Positions 45,245 through 54,194 of a stretch of 64,000 nt of DNA are shown piece after piece. The stretch is from Flavobacterium sp. SM15 (GTDB taxonomy: Bacteria; Bacteroidota; Bacteroidia; Flavobacteriales; Flavobacteriaceae). The notes below the pieces were generated by a model. The model did not search any database and was not told the origin of the DNA. It saw only the letters and a list, made by a program, of their open reading frames with translations. The position numbers and the translations under genes are program-made. Positions within the stretch are counted from its first letter, which is position 1. Each line of letters starts with the position of its first letter. The DNA lies in NCBI RefSeq assembly GCF_022012335.1, contig NZ_JAKLTO010000006.1:1-64000 (forward strand). The letters run 5' to 3'.

Positions 45245-47055
45245 ATGATTAAAGAATACCTACTGTCTGCCGGATTTTTATTTTTTGGTTTTGTTGCTTT
45301 TGCTCAGGCTCCAAATCAATTAATGGTTAATATTATCTCTGAAGAGAACTGTTTTCAGGGGACAACTACGCTACTTGCTCAAGCACCAATGTTTATCAAA
45401 CTAATTCGTATACCGTTAGTTCTATAAGCCCAAATTCTGCATATTCAAATTATCCGCCAATGGCGACAAATTTATATACGGATGATAGTTGGTCAAGCAT
45501 CTATAAATTAAAACTTACTTCTCCAGAAAATTTTAACTTTTCTTTTTTTGGAAACTCTTTTTCCGAATGTCTTCTTAATTCCAATGGAGTAATTAGTTTT
45601 AGTGTAGCACAACAGGTAATTAATGGCGAACAGGTAGGTGTGCCTGGTGGTGTTTATTCGCCAGGTTTAAATTGCGGATGGAGTTTAGCAGCTGGGCAAT
45701 CAATTCCTTCAATACCAGTTAGTAATAATACTCCACTTTATAAAAATGCAATCCATGGGCCTTTTCAAGATACATTCCCTGACGCATCAAGTAGTGTAAG
45801 TATCGCAACAATGGGAACTTATCCTAATAGAGTTTTTGTTTTTAATATGATGAATGTTCCTATGTATAGCTGTACTGCAATAAGACAATCAAGTCAAGTC
45901 GTGCTTTATGAAGGTTCAAATATAATCGATGTTTATGTGATTAAACGTGATAATTCTTGTGCTTGGAATAATGGTAGAGCGGTTATTGGTATTCAAAATA
46001 ATGCAGGAACTTTAGGTTATACTCCAGCCGGAAGAAATACAGGAAGCTGGTCAGTTCCGTCTTCTGCTCCTGAAGCTTGGCGTTTTACTCCAAGTGGTAC
46101 AACAATAATTCCTACATATGTTTGGAAAAACAATTTAGGAGAGGTTGTTGGTACAGGTCAGACAATTACTGTTCCAACAAATCCTGGTCAAAATTATACT
46201 GTAACTGCAACCTACTCAATTAGTGGGACTAACTATGAGGTGACCAAGAGTCAGGACATTGTTTCTCAAACAGAAGTTCAGAATGCCCAAAATGGGAACG
46301 ATATGCTAACTTGTGCATCTAGTGATCAAACCGCTACCTTTGATTTAACTGCTAATAATCCAGTGATTTTAGGAAATCTGGATGCTTTTCAATATAGTGT
46401 AGATTACTATAACTCGGAATCAGATGCAATTTCTGAACAAAATGTTATTGCTACTCCTTCTGCATATACAGTAACTGGTGGACAAACTATTTATGCTAGG
46501 GTGCAAGATCAGTTTACACCGAATGGATGTTTTGTTGTAAGAACATTCAATGTTGGAATAAGTGAAACTCCAGCAGCTCCAACCGGTAATGCAAATCAGG
46601 ATTTTATTGATGGTGATACATTAGCTGATTTAGATGTTAACGGACAGAATATTCAGTGGTATGCTTCACCAACAGGAAATGATCTGTTACCAAACACTAC
46701 AGCTTTAGTTGATGGAACAACCTATTATGCTTCACAATCTAATTCAGTTGGATGTGAGAGTAGAACACAGCCGGACAGGCTTCCAGTTACAGTGCATATT
46801 ACTTTAGGAGTAAATGAATTTTCTGCAGCAAGTTTCAAAGTTTTCCCTAATCCGGTAACAAACGTTTTAAATGTTTCGTATTCATCAAAAATTTCATCAG
46901 TTGAGATTTATAATATGATTGGACAAAAAATGATAAGTACTTCAATTAATTCAACTCAAGGTCAGGTAAGTACTTCAGGATTGAGTGTAGGAACATATAT
47001 TGTGAAAATCACTGTAAATGACATGGTAAAATCATTTAAAATAGTAAAGCAATAA
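45245..47055 (+). pseudogene. T9SS-secreted protein 3, frameshifted
   Basis: The first ORF starts MIKEYLLSAGFLFFGFVAFAQ (signal peptide) and stops at 45427. The second frame is open from about 45362 to 47055 and carries the mature protein and T9SS tail (FKVFPNPVTNVLNVSY...). The two frames join at a GGGG run (45358-45361). One extra G would give ...ENCFQGDNYATCSSTNVYQ and a single protein of about 603 residues. Either a recent frameshift, phase variation or a sequencing error. The mature part has a secreted beta-domain and a bacterial Ig-like segment; no enzyme motif. Confidence 0.8.
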
Positions 47056-47074
47056 AATCTATTGTATCTTTTTG

Positions 47075-47107
47075 AAAAGCCACCAATTTTGGTGGCTTTT
47101 TATTTTT
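47075..47107 (+). terminator. Rho-independent terminator
   Basis: AAAAGCCACC, 6-base loop, GGTGGCTTTT then a T-rich tract. It lies inside the nominal upstream extension of the next ORF, which argues against using that earlier start. Confidence 0.9.
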
Positions 47108-47114
47108 ATAGCCT

Positions 47115-47122
47115 TATCTTTG
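47115..47122 (+). promoter_or_regulatory. -7 element of the glycosyltransferase gene
   Basis: TATCTTTG, exact TAnnTTTG, 18 bases before the chosen ATG and just after the terminator. Confidence 0.6.
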
Positions 47123-47140
47123 TTAAAAAGTTTTTTTTAC

Positions 47141-48139
47141 ATGTATTTTTCGTTAATAATACCCGTTTACAATAGGCCCGATGAAGTGGAAGAATTGCTT
47201 AAGAGTCTTTCACAACAGGATTATCATGAAGATTTTGAAGTTGTTATCATAGAGGACGGATCAACCATTCCTTGTAAAGATGTCGTAAAAGAATACGAAG
47301 GGAAATTGTTTATTTCTTATTTCAGTAAACCAAATTCAGGTCCTGGAGATTCCCGTAATTTTGGGATGAAACATGCAATGGGACAGTATTTTATAATTCT
47401 GGATTCAGATTGTATTTTACCGGAGTTTTATCTTAAATCCGTACATGAAAATCTACAAAAAAACTATGTGGATTGTTTCGGTGGACCAGACAATGCTTTG
47501 GATTCTTTTTCCTCTGTGCAGAAGGCAATCAATTTTACAATGACCTCTTTTTTAACCACAGGAGGAGTTCGTGGCGGTACTGAGAAAATTGGTAAATTCC
47601 AACCAAGAAGTTTTAATATGGGCTTGTCTAAAAAAGCTTTTGAAGCTTCAAATGGTTTTGGAAACATTCATCCAGGTGAAGATCCGGATTTATCGATAAG
47701 ACTTTGGAATTTAGGCTATAAAACCATGCTTTTTAAAGATTCCTACGTGTATCACAAACGCAGAATAGATTTCAGTAAGTTCTATAAACAAGTTAATAAA
47801 TTTGGCAAAGCAAGACCTATTCTAGATTCATGGTACCCTAAATACAGCAAGCTTACCTTTTGGATGCCTAGTCTTTTTCTTTTAGGTTTTGTAGCAGCGA
47901 TGGTGTTGTATGCTTTCGGTTTTTCAATTCCTGCAAAAGCATATTTAGCTTATTTTCTAGTTCTTTTTTGGGTCGGATCAATTGAAACGATGAGCCTTCG
48001 GATAGGAATTTTAGTTGTCTTTGCAGCAGTTTTTCAGTTTTTTGGTTACGGAATTGGCTTTTTGTCGTCTTTTATAAAAATACGATTGCTAAAACGAAAA
48101 CCACAAGAGGCATTTCCGGAATTGTTTTTTAAAAATTAA
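47141..48139 (+). CDS. Family 2 glycosyltransferase
   Basis: This 332-residue GT-A enzyme starts MYFSLIIPVYNRPDEVEELL. VVIIEDGS and GPGDSRNFGMKHA are the nucleotide-sugar site, ILDSDCILP holds the DxD motif, and GEDPDLSIRLW is the ED-x-x-L acceptor motif. Two or three membrane segments at the C-terminus (about 245-310) anchor it. I rejected the ORF start 69 bases upstream because the terminator and promoter lie inside it. The role is likely surface glycan or glycolipid synthesis; the acceptor is unknown. Confidence 0.88.
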   Translation: MYFSLIIPVYNRPDEVEELLKSLSQQDYHEDFEVVIIEDGSTIPCKDVVKEYEGKLFISYFSKPNSGPGDSRNFGMKHAMGQYFIILDSDCILPEFYLKSVHENLQKNYVDCFGGPDNALDSFSSVQKAINFTMTSFLTTGGVRGGTEKIGKFQPRSFNMGLSKKAFEASNGFGNIHPGEDPDLSIRLWNLGYKTMLFKDSYVYHKRRIDFSKFYKQVNKFGKARPILDSWYPKYSKLTFWMPSLFLLGFVAAMVLYAFGFSIPAKAYLAYFLVLFWVGSIETMSLRIGILVVFAAVFQFFGYGIGFLSSFIKIRLLKRKPQEAFPELFFKN

Positions 48140-48143
48140 GACG

Positions 48144-48728
48144 ATGACAAAAATAATTGGTTTAACCGGAGGGATTGGCAGTGGAAAATCAACAATTGCT
48201 GATTATTTTAGATCTTTGGGAGTGCCAGTTTATATAGCTGATGAACAGGCAAAAAAAATAATGGACGAACCAGAAATTGTTAAAAAGGTTCAATCCATTT
48301 TTGATGAAAACGTTATTGAAAATAATTCGTTAAACCGAAAAAAAATTGCAGAGTTGGTTTTTTCAGCTCCTGAAAAATTAAAACAACTTAACAGTATTGT
48401 CCATCCGGAAGTAAAAAGACATTTTTTGGATTGGGTTCGTAAGCATAATAAATTTCCATTTGTTATTAAAGAAGCTGCAATTTTATTTGAGAGTGGAAGT
48501 TATATAGATTGTGACAGGATTATTTTGGTAACAGCTCCTATTGATGTAAGAATTCAGCGCGTTATTAAACGAGATAATGTAAGTAAAGATCAGGTGATGG
48601 AACGCGTTAAAAATCAGTGGGATGAGGATAAAAAAATTGCGTTAAGTGATTTTGTAATTGAGAACATTGATTTGGAAAATGCCAAAGCCAAAGCACAAGA
48701 AATTCTTAAAGTGTTGAATAAAATGTAA
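48144..48728 (+). CDS. coaE: Dephospho-CoA kinase
   Basis: This 194-residue P-loop kinase (GLTGGIGSGKSTIADYF at residues 6-22) phosphorylates dephospho-CoA in the last step of CoA synthesis. The CoA-binding region (VPVYIADEQAKKIMD) and lid (RVIKRDNVSKDQVMERVKNQW) are typical. It lies 4 bases after the glycosyltransferase gene. Confidence 0.95.
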   Translation: MTKIIGLTGGIGSGKSTIADYFRSLGVPVYIADEQAKKIMDEPEIVKKVQSIFDENVIENNSLNRKKIAELVFSAPEKLKQLNSIVHPEVKRHFLDWVRKHNKFPFVIKEAAILFESGSYIDCDRIILVTAPIDVRIQRVIKRDNVSKDQVMERVKNQWDEDKKIALSDFVIENIDLENAKAKAQEILKVLNKM

Positions 48729-48786
48729 AAACTGCACCAGATGTTAATCTTTGGTTAATGTTTTTAAGGCTTAAATGTTAAAATGT

Positions 48787-48794
48787 TAATTTTG
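48787..48794 (+). promoter_or_regulatory. -7 element of the histidine kinase gene
   Basis: TAATTTTG only 5 bases before the ATG at 48800, suggesting a leaderless or nearly leaderless mRNA. Confidence 0.5.
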
Positions 48795-48799
48795 ATTTG

Positions 48800-50383
48800 A
48801 TGAATAAAACACGTTTCCGAATACTTGTTGTTTTAATGAGTTTGTCCTTGCTGGGGATTATATTGGTGCAGTTGTACTGGATCAATACTTCTTACAAGAA
48901 CAATGAGGAGCAGTTTAAATATCATGTTAAACAGGTTATCGGTAATGTGGCTAACAAGCTTCAACAACAAGAGGCTTTTGAGTTTTACCGAAAATATAAT
49001 AAACTGAAAGACAGTATTGGGAAGGCGCCCAAACAAAGTGACTTGAAAGAGTATTTCTATGTAGAGCGCGATCCGAGAACAAATGAACAAATCATTTATT
49101 CTAATACCATTGTTCTTGAAGATTATAATTTAAACCGTTCGTTCTTTGATAAAAGTTCTGATTCCGTTAAAGTTAAAAATTACGTTTCCAAAAGGAAAAC
49201 GGAAATCTATAACGGAAGCACGTTTGACAATTCGGGAATTCAGAAGAAAACAACACCAGATGTAACCATTGAAAAATCGGGAACTCTGGACGCTTTAGAC
49301 AAGGTTCAGTTTGAAACTTATTTTAAGGATATTGTAGCCTTAAAGCCAATTCAGGAGCGAATTTCGGTAGAGCGATTAAAAGCGATGCTGGAAAATGAAC
49401 TTCGTGAATATGGAGTGAAAACGCCTTTTGAATTTGGGATTTACAGCGATGGTTTGGCAACAAAAGTAAAATCGGAAAATTTCTATTTTGATAAAGAATC
49501 AAGCTACGGAATACCGGTTTTCAGAGGAAACGACGAAGAAATTAAATACCAGTTGCTGGTAAGTTTCCCCCAAAAAAGTAAGTTTCTTTTTTCTTCTTTA
49601 ATGGGAATCACGATGCTCTCACTAATTTTTACTCTTGTAATTATCGTTGCTTATTTCAACGCATTGCATCAGTTAATTAAGCAAAAGCATATCTCTGAGA
49701 TTAAGACCGATTTCATCAACAACATGACCCATGAGTTCAAAACACCTATTGCTACTATTAATCTGGCTTTAGATGCAATTAAGAACCCTAAGATCATCGA
49801 GGATAAAGAGAAAATTCAGCGTTATCTTCAAATGATTCGCGATGAAAACAAACGAATGCATGCGCAGGTTGAAAACGTTTTACGCATTTCCAAACTTGAA
49901 AAAAGGGAGTTGGAAATCAGCAAAGAACCAACCAATGTTAACGATATCGTTGAAGATGCCATTGAACACGTAAATCTTATTGTAGAAGACCGTGGAGGAA
50001 TTATCAAAACGAATTTAGCTGCAAAAAGAACGACTATATTGTTAAACGATGTTCACTTTACCAATGTGGTTGTGAACATTTTAGATAACGCCATTAAGTA
50101 TTCGCCTGAAGCTCCAATTATTGAAGTTTCAACAGAAAATGTAAAAGACTTTGTACTGATAAAAGTAAAAGATCAGGGAGCAGGGATGAGTAAAGTGGCA
50201 CAAAAGAGAATTTTTGAGAAATTCTACCGCGAGCATACCGGAGACCTGCACAACGTGAAAGGGCACGGTTTAGGGCTTGCTTATGTAAAAAGAATTGTTG
50301 ATGACCATAACGGTCAGATATTTGTTGAAAGTGAGAAAGGGAAGGGAAGTACCTTTACAATTAAAATGCCATTAATAAATTAA
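48800..50383 (+). CDS. Sensor histidine kinase
   Basis: This 527-residue membrane kinase has a TM segment at about 8-28, a periplasmic sensor of about 235 residues and a second TM segment near 268-292. The DHp H-box is FINNMTHEFKTPIATI, with phospho-acceptor His. The ATPase blocks are VVNILDNAIKYSP (N), KDQGAGMS (G1), IFEKFYR (F) and GHGLGLAYVK (G2). It is paired with the OmpR-type regulator 6 bases downstream. The signal sensed is unknown. Start at ATG 48800, one codon after the nominal TTG. Confidence 0.93.
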   Translation: MNKTRFRILVVLMSLSLLGIILVQLYWINTSYKNNEEQFKYHVKQVIGNVANKLQQQEAFEFYRKYNKLKDSIGKAPKQSDLKEYFYVERDPRTNEQIIYSNTIVLEDYNLNRSFFDKSSDSVKVKNYVSKRKTEIYNGSTFDNSGIQKKTTPDVTIEKSGTLDALDKVQFETYFKDIVALKPIQERISVERLKAMLENELREYGVKTPFEFGIYSDGLATKVKSENFYFDKESSYGIPVFRGNDEEIKYQLLVSFPQKSKFLFSSLMGITMLSLIFTLVIIVAYFNALHQLIKQKHISEIKTDFINNMTHEFKTPIATINLALDAIKNPKIIEDKEKIQRYLQMIRDENKRMHAQVENVLRISKLEKRELEISKEPTNVNDIVEDAIEHVNLIVEDRGGIIKTNLAAKRTTILLNDVHFTNVVVNILDNAIKYSPEAPIIEVSTENVKDFVLIKVKDQGAGMSKVAQKRIFEKFYREHTGDLHNVKGHGLGLAYVKRIVDDHNGQIFVESEKGKGSTFTIKMPLIN

Positions 50384-50389
50384 AAAAAT

Positions 50390-51106
50390 ATGGATACAAC
50401 TAACAAAAAAATCCTATTGGTTGAGGATGATCCTAATTTTGGAGCTGTTTTAAAAGATTATTTAATTATAAATGATTTCGATGTTACTTTAGCTAAAAAC
50501 GGAATGGAAGGTTTCGAGAAATTCAAAAAAGACAATTTCGATTTGTGTATTTTGGATGTAATGATGCCTTACAAAGACGGTTATACTTTAGCTAGGGAAA
50601 TCCGTGAAAAAAATAAAGAAGTGCCTATTATCTTCCTTACGGCAAAATCAATGAAAGAAGATGTGCTTAAAGGATACAAAGTAGGAGCAGACGATTATCT
50701 GAACAAACCTTTTGATTCGGAAGTATTACTTATGAAGATTAAGGCGATTATCCTTCGTAAAGCTTCTGAAACCAAAACGGACAACACGAAATTTGAGTTT
50801 GAGATCGGTAAATTCCACTTGAACTCGAAATTACGTTTTCTAACGTTCCCTGGAGACGAACCAATTAAATTGTCGCCAAAAGAAAACGAATTGCTTAAAA
50901 TGCTTGCTTTGCACGAAAACGATTTGATGCCACGTGAGTTAGCGTTAACTAAAATTTGGAGAGACGACAACTACTTCACATCAAGAAGTATGGATGTTTA
51001 CATCGCTAAATTGCGTAAATATTTAAAACAAGACGAAGATGTTGAGATTTTAAATATTCACGGTGAAGGTTTCCGTTTAGTTGTGAAAAATAAAGCGGCG
51101 GAATAA
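50390..51106 (+). CDS. OmpR-family response regulator
   Basis: This 238-residue regulator has a receiver domain with Asp in CILDVMMPYKDG (about residue 57) and conserved Lys in IFLTAKSMKED. A winged-helix DNA-binding domain follows (about 135-235; IKLSPKENELLKMLALHENDLMPRELALTKIW, SRSMDVYIAKLRKYL). It is the cognate partner of the kinase directly upstream. Confidence 0.94.
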   Translation: MDTTNKKILLVEDDPNFGAVLKDYLIINDFDVTLAKNGMEGFEKFKKDNFDLCILDVMMPYKDGYTLAREIREKNKEVPIIFLTAKSMKEDVLKGYKVGADDYLNKPFDSEVLLMKIKAIILRKASETKTDNTKFEFEIGKFHLNSKLRFLTFPGDEPIKLSPKENELLKMLALHENDLMPRELALTKIWRDDNYFTSRSMDVYIAKLRKYLKQDEDVEILNIHGEGFRLVVKNKAAE

Positions 51107-51143
51107 AGAATAATAGTTTTAATAATTGATTATACTTGCTAGG

Positions 51144-51170
51144 AAAGCTCTGAGAAATCAGGGCTTTTTT
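51144..51170 (+). terminator. Terminator between convergent genes
   Basis: AAGCTCTGA, GAAA, TCAGGGCTTTTTT; serves the regulator operon and overlaps the 3' end of the convergent porin-like gene. Confidence 0.8.
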
Positions 51171-51772
51171 GGTATTGTAAAAATAATTCCCAAAGAAAAT
51201 TGTAATTGATTTGACCGTTGAAAAAAGTCTTCAAATTCTTTTGCAGTTTTTACATTATAAGAAGTAAAGTTATAATTGATTCCACTATAAACTGAAAACC
51301 GATCTGTAAGTTTGTGAGTAACATTCGCTCCGAGATAGTAACTTGTCCCGTAAAAACTTCCATAACCAGAACCATTTGACCTTTGTTGTATCATAACTTG
51401 CCCGATTCCGGTATAAGGCTCTACGGTCCATTCTGAATTAAGGTTTTGTTCGTATTGAATTTTTAAAGCCAGACTATTGTAATTGGTACTATTAAGGTTC
51501 CCACCAAGAGCTTTATCGGTAACTTTGTAATTCATGAAATCGTAGGCGATTCCCGCTTTAAAATTATTGAGTTTAAGCATATTATATTGTATTCCAATGC
51601 CTGCAAAACTCGGAGAATTTGCTTTTGAAAGGAAATTATCCCCAAAATTATAATGGTAATTTAAGTTGAGGAAAAATTGATGTTTGGTTGTAAAAGCTTT
51701 TGTTTTTGTTGGTTCTTCTTGTGCAAATACAATTTGAGTAAGCATCAATGCCAGTAAAAAAAATCTTTTCAT
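51158..51772 (-). CDS. Outer-membrane beta-barrel protein
   Basis: This 204-residue protein has a signal peptide (MKRFFLLALMLTQIVFAQ). Alternating amphipathic strands follow (FLNLNYHYNFGDNFL, GIGIQYNMLKLNNFKAGIAYDFMNYKV, YYLGANVTHKLTDRFSVYSGINYNF, LQFSLGIIFTIPKKP), typical of a small 8-strand OmpX/OmpW-like barrel. The terminal aromatic is followed by a proline-lysine tail. Function unknown. It is one base downstream of the lipoprotein gene, so the two are an operon. Confidence 0.8.
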   Translation of the reverse strand: MKRFFLLALMLTQIVFAQEEPTKTKAFTTKHQFFLNLNYHYNFGDNFLSKANSPSFAGIGIQYNMLKLNNFKAGIAYDFMNYKVTDKALGGNLNSTNYNSLALKIQYEQNLNSEWTVEPYTGIGQVMIQQRSNGSGYGSFYGTSYYLGANVTHKLTDRFSVYSGINYNFTSYNVKTAKEFEDFFQRSNQLQFSLGIIFTIPKKP

Positions 51773-51773
51773 A

Positions 51774-52436
51774 TTAGTAATTGATGCTGAATTGTGTTAC
51801 GTTATTAGATCCGACAATGATACTCTGTTGTAAGGTTTGTGTTTGATTTGTTGTGTAATCATACAGAGCATATTCCGCAATAATAGTTTGATTCTTCATT
51901 ACTTCTTCAGAATAAAAAGATTCAACGTATGGGTATGGGTCTGTTTGATCTAAGGGATTTACATAAACTTCTGTTCGTGCAAGATTGCCAATGAGTTTGA
52001 ACTGTTTGATGACTTTGTTGGAATTCACTTGGTTTAATGTTATTTCCAGTTTTGAAATATCCTCTTTCTTAAAGAGTTTTATCGTATTAAGATTGAATTT
52101 GAAATCTGTGAAGTTTGTATTTTTAATATTTAGAAAACTTTTATCTTGATAAATTGATGTATCTCTGTTACATATTAATTCGATTTCATAGGCATTGATA
52201 GGACGCGGAAAAACCATTTTAAATACACCGTTTTCATCGGTTTCATCGAATGAAATCAAATCATGATCATCATTAGAATAACCACCATAAACAAAAAGTT
52301 CCACTTTACTGTTGGATAAAGGTACATTGTCCTGATCAACCAATCTTCCGGTTATTAGAAAACGCTCGTCTCCATCGTATTGTAACCCACAGCCAGTCAA
52401 AAGTATGCAGAGGGAAAAGAAAAGTATTTTTTTCAA
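51774..52436 (-). CDS. Lipoprotein with carboxypeptidase-regulatory-like domain
   Basis: This 220-residue lipoprotein (lipobox ILLTGC, Cys16) has a CarboxypepD_reg/Ig-like domain (ITGRLVDQDNVPLSNSKVELFVYGGYSNDDHDLISFDETDENGVFKMVFP), followed by a beta-rich remainder. Such domains often decorate outer-membrane assemblies. It is probably partnered with the barrel protein encoded next in the operon. Confidence 0.7.
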   Translation of the reverse strand: MKKILFFSLCILLTGCGLQYDGDERFLITGRLVDQDNVPLSNSKVELFVYGGYSNDDHDLISFDETDENGVFKMVFPRPINAYEIELICNRDTSIYQDKSFLNIKNTNFTDFKFNLNTIKLFKKEDISKLEITLNQVNSNKVIKQFKLIGNLARTEVYVNPLDQTDPYPYVESFYSEEVMKNQTIIAEYALYDYTTNQTQTLQQSIIVGSNNVTQFSINY

Positions 52437-52503
52437 AATTTATAAATGATGATTTAAGACATCAAATGTAAATTATTATTGTAAAACAAAGATTACAATC
52501 TTG

Positions 52504-53235
52504 TTAAATTTCTAACTGTAGAGCAAAACAGGTTTTAGAATCTTTAGTTACCGAAAAAAACGTTTTGGTCTCATCTGAATGAATTTCAACCGCATCATTC
52601 CAATTTAGCTCTCGTAAAAAATTCATTTCCAAGGCTTTGATTTCGTGTTTTAAAACAGATTTTGGAGGTAAAGTGTCTAAACACCATTCCAGATATTTTG
52701 TGTTGTTTACATGGTTTACAATGTCTAAATCTGAAAGAACCACTGCTTTATCTGTAAGTTTATTAGTGTCTTGAAGAATATTTATTCTTGAAAAACCTTT
52801 TTTTGAGGCGTGATTGTCCGGATATTTTTCAAAATGCTCATGCGGTAAAGCTAAGGGTTCCGATTTACGCAATTGCGTATTGAAAACAGCCCAATAAGTT
52901 GTTGCACCAACAATTTTTTCATCATTAAGGTACATTTCGATATTACGGATGGATTTGTTTCCTTCTAAGCTTTCAATCCAAGTTTTCACCACAACTTTAT
53001 CCTGCCATTTCGGAAGTGAATCAATTTCAATACGAATTCTGCTCAAAACCCATGCTTGATGGTGCTTTTGCATATCATTAAAACTCAGTCCGCCTAAAAT
53101 CGAATGTTCTGCGGCGGTAAGTTGCAGTAAATTGCACAAATCAACATATTTCAGAAAACCGTTAGGTGCACATTGAGTAAAGTTGATTTCCCATTCGTGT
53201 GAATAAATGGAAGTGAAATTTGGTGAAACAGGCAT
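52504..53235 (-). CDS. Acyl-ACP thioesterase (FatA-like)
   Basis: This 243-residue double hot-dog enzyme has YSHEWEINFTQCAPNGFLKYVDLCNLLQLTAAEHS (first hot-dog) and LSDLDIVNHVNNTKYLEWCLD (second), holding the Asn-His pair of the FatA/FatB family. It releases fatty acids from acyl carrier protein. The length fits the bacterial members. It lies upstream of the barrel/lipoprotein operon and 14 bases downstream of miaA. Confidence 0.85.
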   Translation of the reverse strand: MPVSPNFTSIYSHEWEINFTQCAPNGFLKYVDLCNLLQLTAAEHSILGGLSFNDMQKHHQAWVLSRIRIEIDSLPKWQDKVVVKTWIESLEGNKSIRNIEMYLNDEKIVGATTYWAVFNTQLRKSEPLALPHEHFEKYPDNHASKKGFSRINILQDTNKLTDKAVVLSDLDIVNHVNNTKYLEWCLDTLPPKSVLKHEIKALEMNFLRELNWNDAVEIHSDETKTFFSVTKDSKTCFALQLEI

Positions 53236-53249
53236 GATTGGAATAGGAT

Positions 53250-54173
53250 TTAAAACTTGATTTTGCTTTCCACAAAGGTAATGATTTCAGAAGCGTTTGT
53301 TTGAAAATCAAACCATTTTGCTTCTTCCGATCTTTTAAACCAGGTGATTTGTCGTTTAGCAAAACGTCGGGTGTTTTTCTTGATTTCTTCTATTGCGAAT
53401 TCTAAAGATGAATTCCCGTCAAAATGATCGAAAAGCTCTCGGTAACCTACTGTTTGTAAAGCATTAAGTTGTTTGTTCGGATAAAGAGTTTCGGCTTCTT
53501 CAATCAAACCTTGTTGGATCATTAAATCAACTCTTAAATTGATGCGCTCGTACATTTTTTCTCTTTCAGCTTCTAATCCGATGACAATAGGAGTAAAGTT
53601 ACGTTGGTTTTTTCGCAGCCCTATAAAGGAAGAATAAGGCTTTCCGGTTCCTAAACAAACTTCCACAAAACGCTTCATACGCTGTGGGTTTTGTAAAGTT
53701 TGAGGATTTTCAGAACTAATTTTATTGAAATAATCAGGGTCGAGTTCTTTTAGGGTGTTTTGCAGATAATCAATGCCTAACTCATCAAATTTAGCATTGA
53801 TTTCCTCCCGAACCGAAGCATCAATATCCGGAAAATCGTCAAATCCTTTTAAAACTGCATCTACATACAAACCAGAACCGCCAACCATTATCTGAACCTT
53901 GTTTGTTTTGAAAAGCTCGTCTAATTTGTTAATCGCATCGGTTTCAAAATCACCCACAGAATAATTCTCAAAAACCGAAATGTGCTGAATAAAATGATGC
54001 TTGGCTGCTGCTAATTCATCTTTATTTGGAACAGCTGTACCGATTTTCATTTCTTTAAAAAACTGTCGGCTGTCACACGAAAGTATTTCACAACCAAAAT
54101 GTTGCGCCAATTTAATGCTTAGTGCCGTTTTCCCAATTGCAGTCGGGCCGATAATGGTAATTAAGTAGTTCAT
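53250..54173 (-). CDS. miaA: tRNA dimethylallyltransferase
   Basis: This 307-residue enzyme adds a prenyl group to A37 of tRNAs reading UNN codons. P-loop IIGPTAIGKTALSIKLA at 7-23, DSRQFFKEMKIGTAVP, MVGGSGLYVDAVLKG and the late RRFAKRQITWFKR motif are all present. Length is typical. Confidence 0.96.
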   Translation of the reverse strand: MNYLITIIGPTAIGKTALSIKLAQHFGCEILSCDSRQFFKEMKIGTAVPNKDELAAAKHHFIQHISVFENYSVGDFETDAINKLDELFKTNKVQIMVGGSGLYVDAVLKGFDDFPDIDASVREEINAKFDELGIDYLQNTLKELDPDYFNKISSENPQTLQNPQRMKRFVEVCLGTGKPYSSFIGLRKNQRNFTPIVIGLEAEREKMYERINLRVDLMIQQGLIEEAETLYPNKQLNALQTVGYRELFDHFDGNSSLEFAIEEIKKNTRRFAKRQITWFKRSEEAKWFDFQTNASEIITFVESKIKF

Positions 54174-54194
54174 TAGTTAACTGCCTTAGAAAAA

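Noticed and set aside
47072..47140. N-terminal extension of the glycosyltransferase
   Set aside because: The extension spans a rho-independent terminator and a TAnnTTTG promoter box; the family start motif begins at the ATG at 47141.
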